DNA of 8,181 bases, from NCBI GenBank assembly GCA_963169175.1, contig CAUJFK010000194.1, positions 1 through 8,181 of the forward strand, given 5' to 3'. Position numbers and translations under genes: made by a program. The notes under the pieces are model-generated. The model saw only the letters and a list, made by a program, of their open reading frames with translations. It was not told the origin of the DNA and ran no database searches. Position 1 is the first letter of the stretch, and each line of letters starts with the position of its first letter. Origin of the DNA: Acidobacteriota bacterium (GTDB taxonomy: Bacteria; Acidobacteriota; Blastocatellia; Pyrinomonadales; Pyrinomonadaceae). Of this stretch, positions 7,053 through 8,181 are shown piece by piece.

Positions 7053-7082
7053 TTGAGCTTTTGCGGTGTTTTACGATAGAAT
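7053..7082 (+). promoter_or_regulatory. Possible promoter pointing into the palindrome
   Basis: TTGAGC at 7053-7058 and TAGAAT at 7077-7082 (5 of 6) are separated by 18 bases. Transcription would start near 7090 and meet the 7132-7178 hairpin within about 90 bases. No reading frame of note is served by it, so a small RNA is possible. Match quality is moderate. Confidence 0.3.
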
Positions 7083-7131
7083 GCGGATTGTCTAGGTCGC
7101 ATCTGTTGTCTCAAACACGGCAGAAGCACTT

Positions 7132-7178
7132 ACGCAAAAGTCCTGACGTTATCGCAAGTAACGTCAGGACTTTTGCGT
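7132..7178. terminator. Perfect 20-bp inverted repeat, probably a bidirectional terminator hairpin
   Basis: The arms are ACGCAAAAGTCCTGACGTTA (7132-7151) and its exact complement (7159-7178), with a 7-base loop TCGCAAG. The core stem is flanked by AAAA on the left and TTTT on the right, as in terminators that work in both directions, though the T-run is short and lies within the stem. Its place between two genes that run apart is unusual for a terminator. A palindromic repeat element or a structured RNA is the alternative. Confidence 0.6.
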
Positions 7179-7516
7179 TGAAACGATCTTGGATCAGCAG
7201 CAAACCAGTAACCGCCAAAAACGTCCCCCCCCCGCATGTATTCGTTGGATAGGTGGAGCAAAACAGTTTCGGTTGAAATTGCTGCGAAACATATAAATCC
7301 TACTTAGGCTTTCTTGGGGTTGACGGAACGATAGCAGGAAACTCACCCGGTGCCAACATTGTTTTGCTTTCTTGAAATACGACCTCAATTTCGGGAGTTT
7401 TTTATCGACCCAGCTTCGAAAATATAGACATTAACTAGAGACGTTGGCTTTGCCGATGACTGCTTCGAATAAGTTTCCGCAATCTCCGCAAGGCTCGTTC
7501 CTGCCGGCAAGACCAG

Positions 7517-7539
7517 ATCCGCGATATAATATCCGCGAT
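7517..7539 (+). promoter_or_regulatory. TATAAT box framed by ATCCGCGAT direct repeats, probable rarA promoter
   Basis: TATAAT lies at 7525-7530. ATCCGCGAT occurs at 7517-7525 and 7531-7539, on either side of the box and 14 bases apart. No good -35 is present. The ATG of rarA begins 11 bases after the box, so a transcript would have a leader of only about four or five bases. This fits the absence of a Shine-Dalgarno and suggests a leaderless message. The repeats could be an operator covering the -10 and start site. Confidence 0.4.
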
Positions 7540-7541
7540 CT

Positions 7542-8181
7542 ATGGAACCGCTTGCAAATCGGATACGGCCGACGATGCTTGATGAATATGTCGGGCAGCA
7601 GCATCTTGTCGGCGCGGGAAAGCCGTTGAGGCTGGCGATTGAACAGCGCCACGTATTTTCGTTCGTTCTTTGGGGCCCGCCGGGCACGGGGAAAACCACG
7701 CTTGCGCGGATCTATGCAAATGCCATCAACGCGGAATTTTACGAGCTCTCCGCCGTTTCGGCCGGCAAGGAAGATATTCGCCGCATCGTAAAGACGCCGT
7801 CGCTCGACGGCCGGCCGCGTGTTTTGTTCCTTGACGAGATTCATCGTTTTAATAAAGCGCAGCAGGATTTTCTGCTTCCGTTTGTCGAAAGCGGCGATCT
7901 GGTCCTCGTCGGCGCGACAACCGAGAATCCCTCATTCGAAGTGATCCCGGCCTTGCTTTCACGGCTGCGGGTGTTCGTCCTGAATGAGCTATCGGATGAC
8001 GACATGGCCGCCATCATCGGGCGGACCGGCTATGACCTCAACGCTGATGCCCGCGACTGGCTTATTGAAATGGCAAACGGCGATGCACGCCAGGCAATCA
8101 CGATGATCGAGAATACAGCACGGCTTTACGACACCATCTCGCTTGAGACGCTAAAAGAAACACTGCAATCCAAGTTCCTCA
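7542..8181 (+). CDS. rarA: Replication-associated recombination protein A (RarA/MgsA), N-terminal part
   Basis: RarA is a cytoplasmic AAA+ ATPase related to clamp-loader subunits and eukaryotic WRNIP1/Mgs1. It acts at stalled replication forks with SSB. The frame runs off the window after 213 residues, roughly half of the usual length of somewhat over 400. Visible motifs in order: PLANRIRP and LDEYVGQQHLVG (3-24), the typical N-terminus; Walker A GPPGTGKT (45-52); LSAVSAGKEDIR (69-80); Walker B VLFLDEIHRFNKAQQ (94-108); sensor 1 GATTENPSF (124-132); the arginine-finger region LLSRLRV (138-144); and sensor 2 GDARQAI (180-186). The start ATG 7542 is fixed by the family N-terminus and by a stop codon in frame at 7527-7529. 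No Shine-Dalgarno precedes it; a TATAAT box does. It diverges from the secreted-protein cluster and is probably unrelated to it. Confidence 0.96.
   Translation, partial: MEPLANRIRPTMLDEYVGQQHLVGAGKPLRLAIEQRHVFSFVLWGPPGTGKTTLARIYANAINAEFYELSAVSAGKEDIRRIVKTPSLDGRPRVLFLDEIHRFNKAQQDFLLPFVESGDLVLVGATTENPSFEVIPALLSRLRVFVLNELSDDDMAAIIGRTGYDLNADARDWLIEMANGDARQAITMIENTARLYDTISLETLKETLQSKFL

Larger units (their letters stand above)
6969..7541. other. Divergent intergenic region with a large palindrome
   Basis: No convincing protein gene lies in these 573 bases; the short frames here lack plausible ribosome sites and composition. From the left the region holds a purine-rich stretch on the minus strand (6984-7050) and a promoter-like TTGAGC-18-TAGAAT (7053-7082). 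A perfect 20-bp inverted repeat follows (7132-7178), then a run of nine C (7225-7233), then an AT-richer stretch with a T6 run (7400-7405) but no stem beside it. Direct repeats around TATAAT (7517-7539) precede rarA. No clear minus-strand promoter for the secreted-protein cluster was found, although one must exist here. Confidence 0.6.

Noticed and set aside
7257..7368. AGCAAAACA (7257-7265) and TGTTTTGCT (7360-7368) as terminal repeats of a small mobile element
   Set aside because: The 9-bp A/T-rich arms are short, there is no flanking target duplication, and nothing transposase-like lies between them.
7385..7844. Two minus-strand frames over the start of rarA
   Set aside because: They run antisense to unmistakable RarA motifs and show no recognisable protein features.

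Overview
The window most likely comes from a soil or aquatic member of the Acidobacteriota (Blastocatellia-like). This is an inference. It rests on moderate GC, the style of the FG-GAP repeats (W-R-P-S-x-G-x-W-Y-I with DYDGDG loops), a secreted prolyl oligopeptidase, and several large exported proteins with no recognisable relatives. No 16S or other marker gene is present.

Layout from left to right. (1) Positions 1-384 hold the C-terminal end of an EAL-domain c-di-GMP phosphodiesterase on the plus strand. (2) Positions 385-631 are a regulatory gap with a TGTGG/CCACA motif family and a strong sigma70-type promoter (TTGACC-16-TATAAT). (3) Positions 632-2764 are a full-length (710-codon) signal-peptide-bearing prolyl oligopeptidase of family S9A. 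It is broken only by one in-frame TAG at codon 375, and the whole catalytic triad is intact downstream. (4) Positions 2765-2945 are a non-coding gap with weak hairpins. (5) Positions 2946-6968 are a minus-strand cluster of three exported proteins that looks like an accessory unit. It reads, in transcription order, a helix-rich exported protein of about 255 residues, then an 850-residue secreted protein, then a 214-residue exported protein. The 850-residue protein carries a P/T-rich linker, a transglutaminase-like Cys-His-Asp region and five C-terminal FG-GAP-like calcium-loop repeats. The first two genes overlap by an ATGA, with a near-perfect Shine-Dalgarno, so they are probably translationally coupled. 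An intrinsic terminator sits between the second and third genes, and its U-tract abuts the SD of the third. (6) Positions 6969-7541 are a 573-base divergent intergenic region. It has a perfect 20-bp inverted repeat, possibly the terminator of a short unannotated RNA, a C9 tract, and a TATAAT box bracketed by direct repeats just before the next gene. (7) Positions 7542-8181 are the N-terminal 213 residues of the RarA/MgsA AAA+ ATPase, running off the window.

The most system-like part is the minus-strand cluster. A probable secreted papain/transglutaminase-fold enzyme carries its own beta-propeller-like module and is locked to a small exported partner by translational coupling. A third exported protein is placed behind a terminator and may be made only by read-through. 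No function can be assigned to the cluster from sequence alone. The two housekeeping-like ends (EAL protein, RarA) suggest an ordinary chromosomal location.
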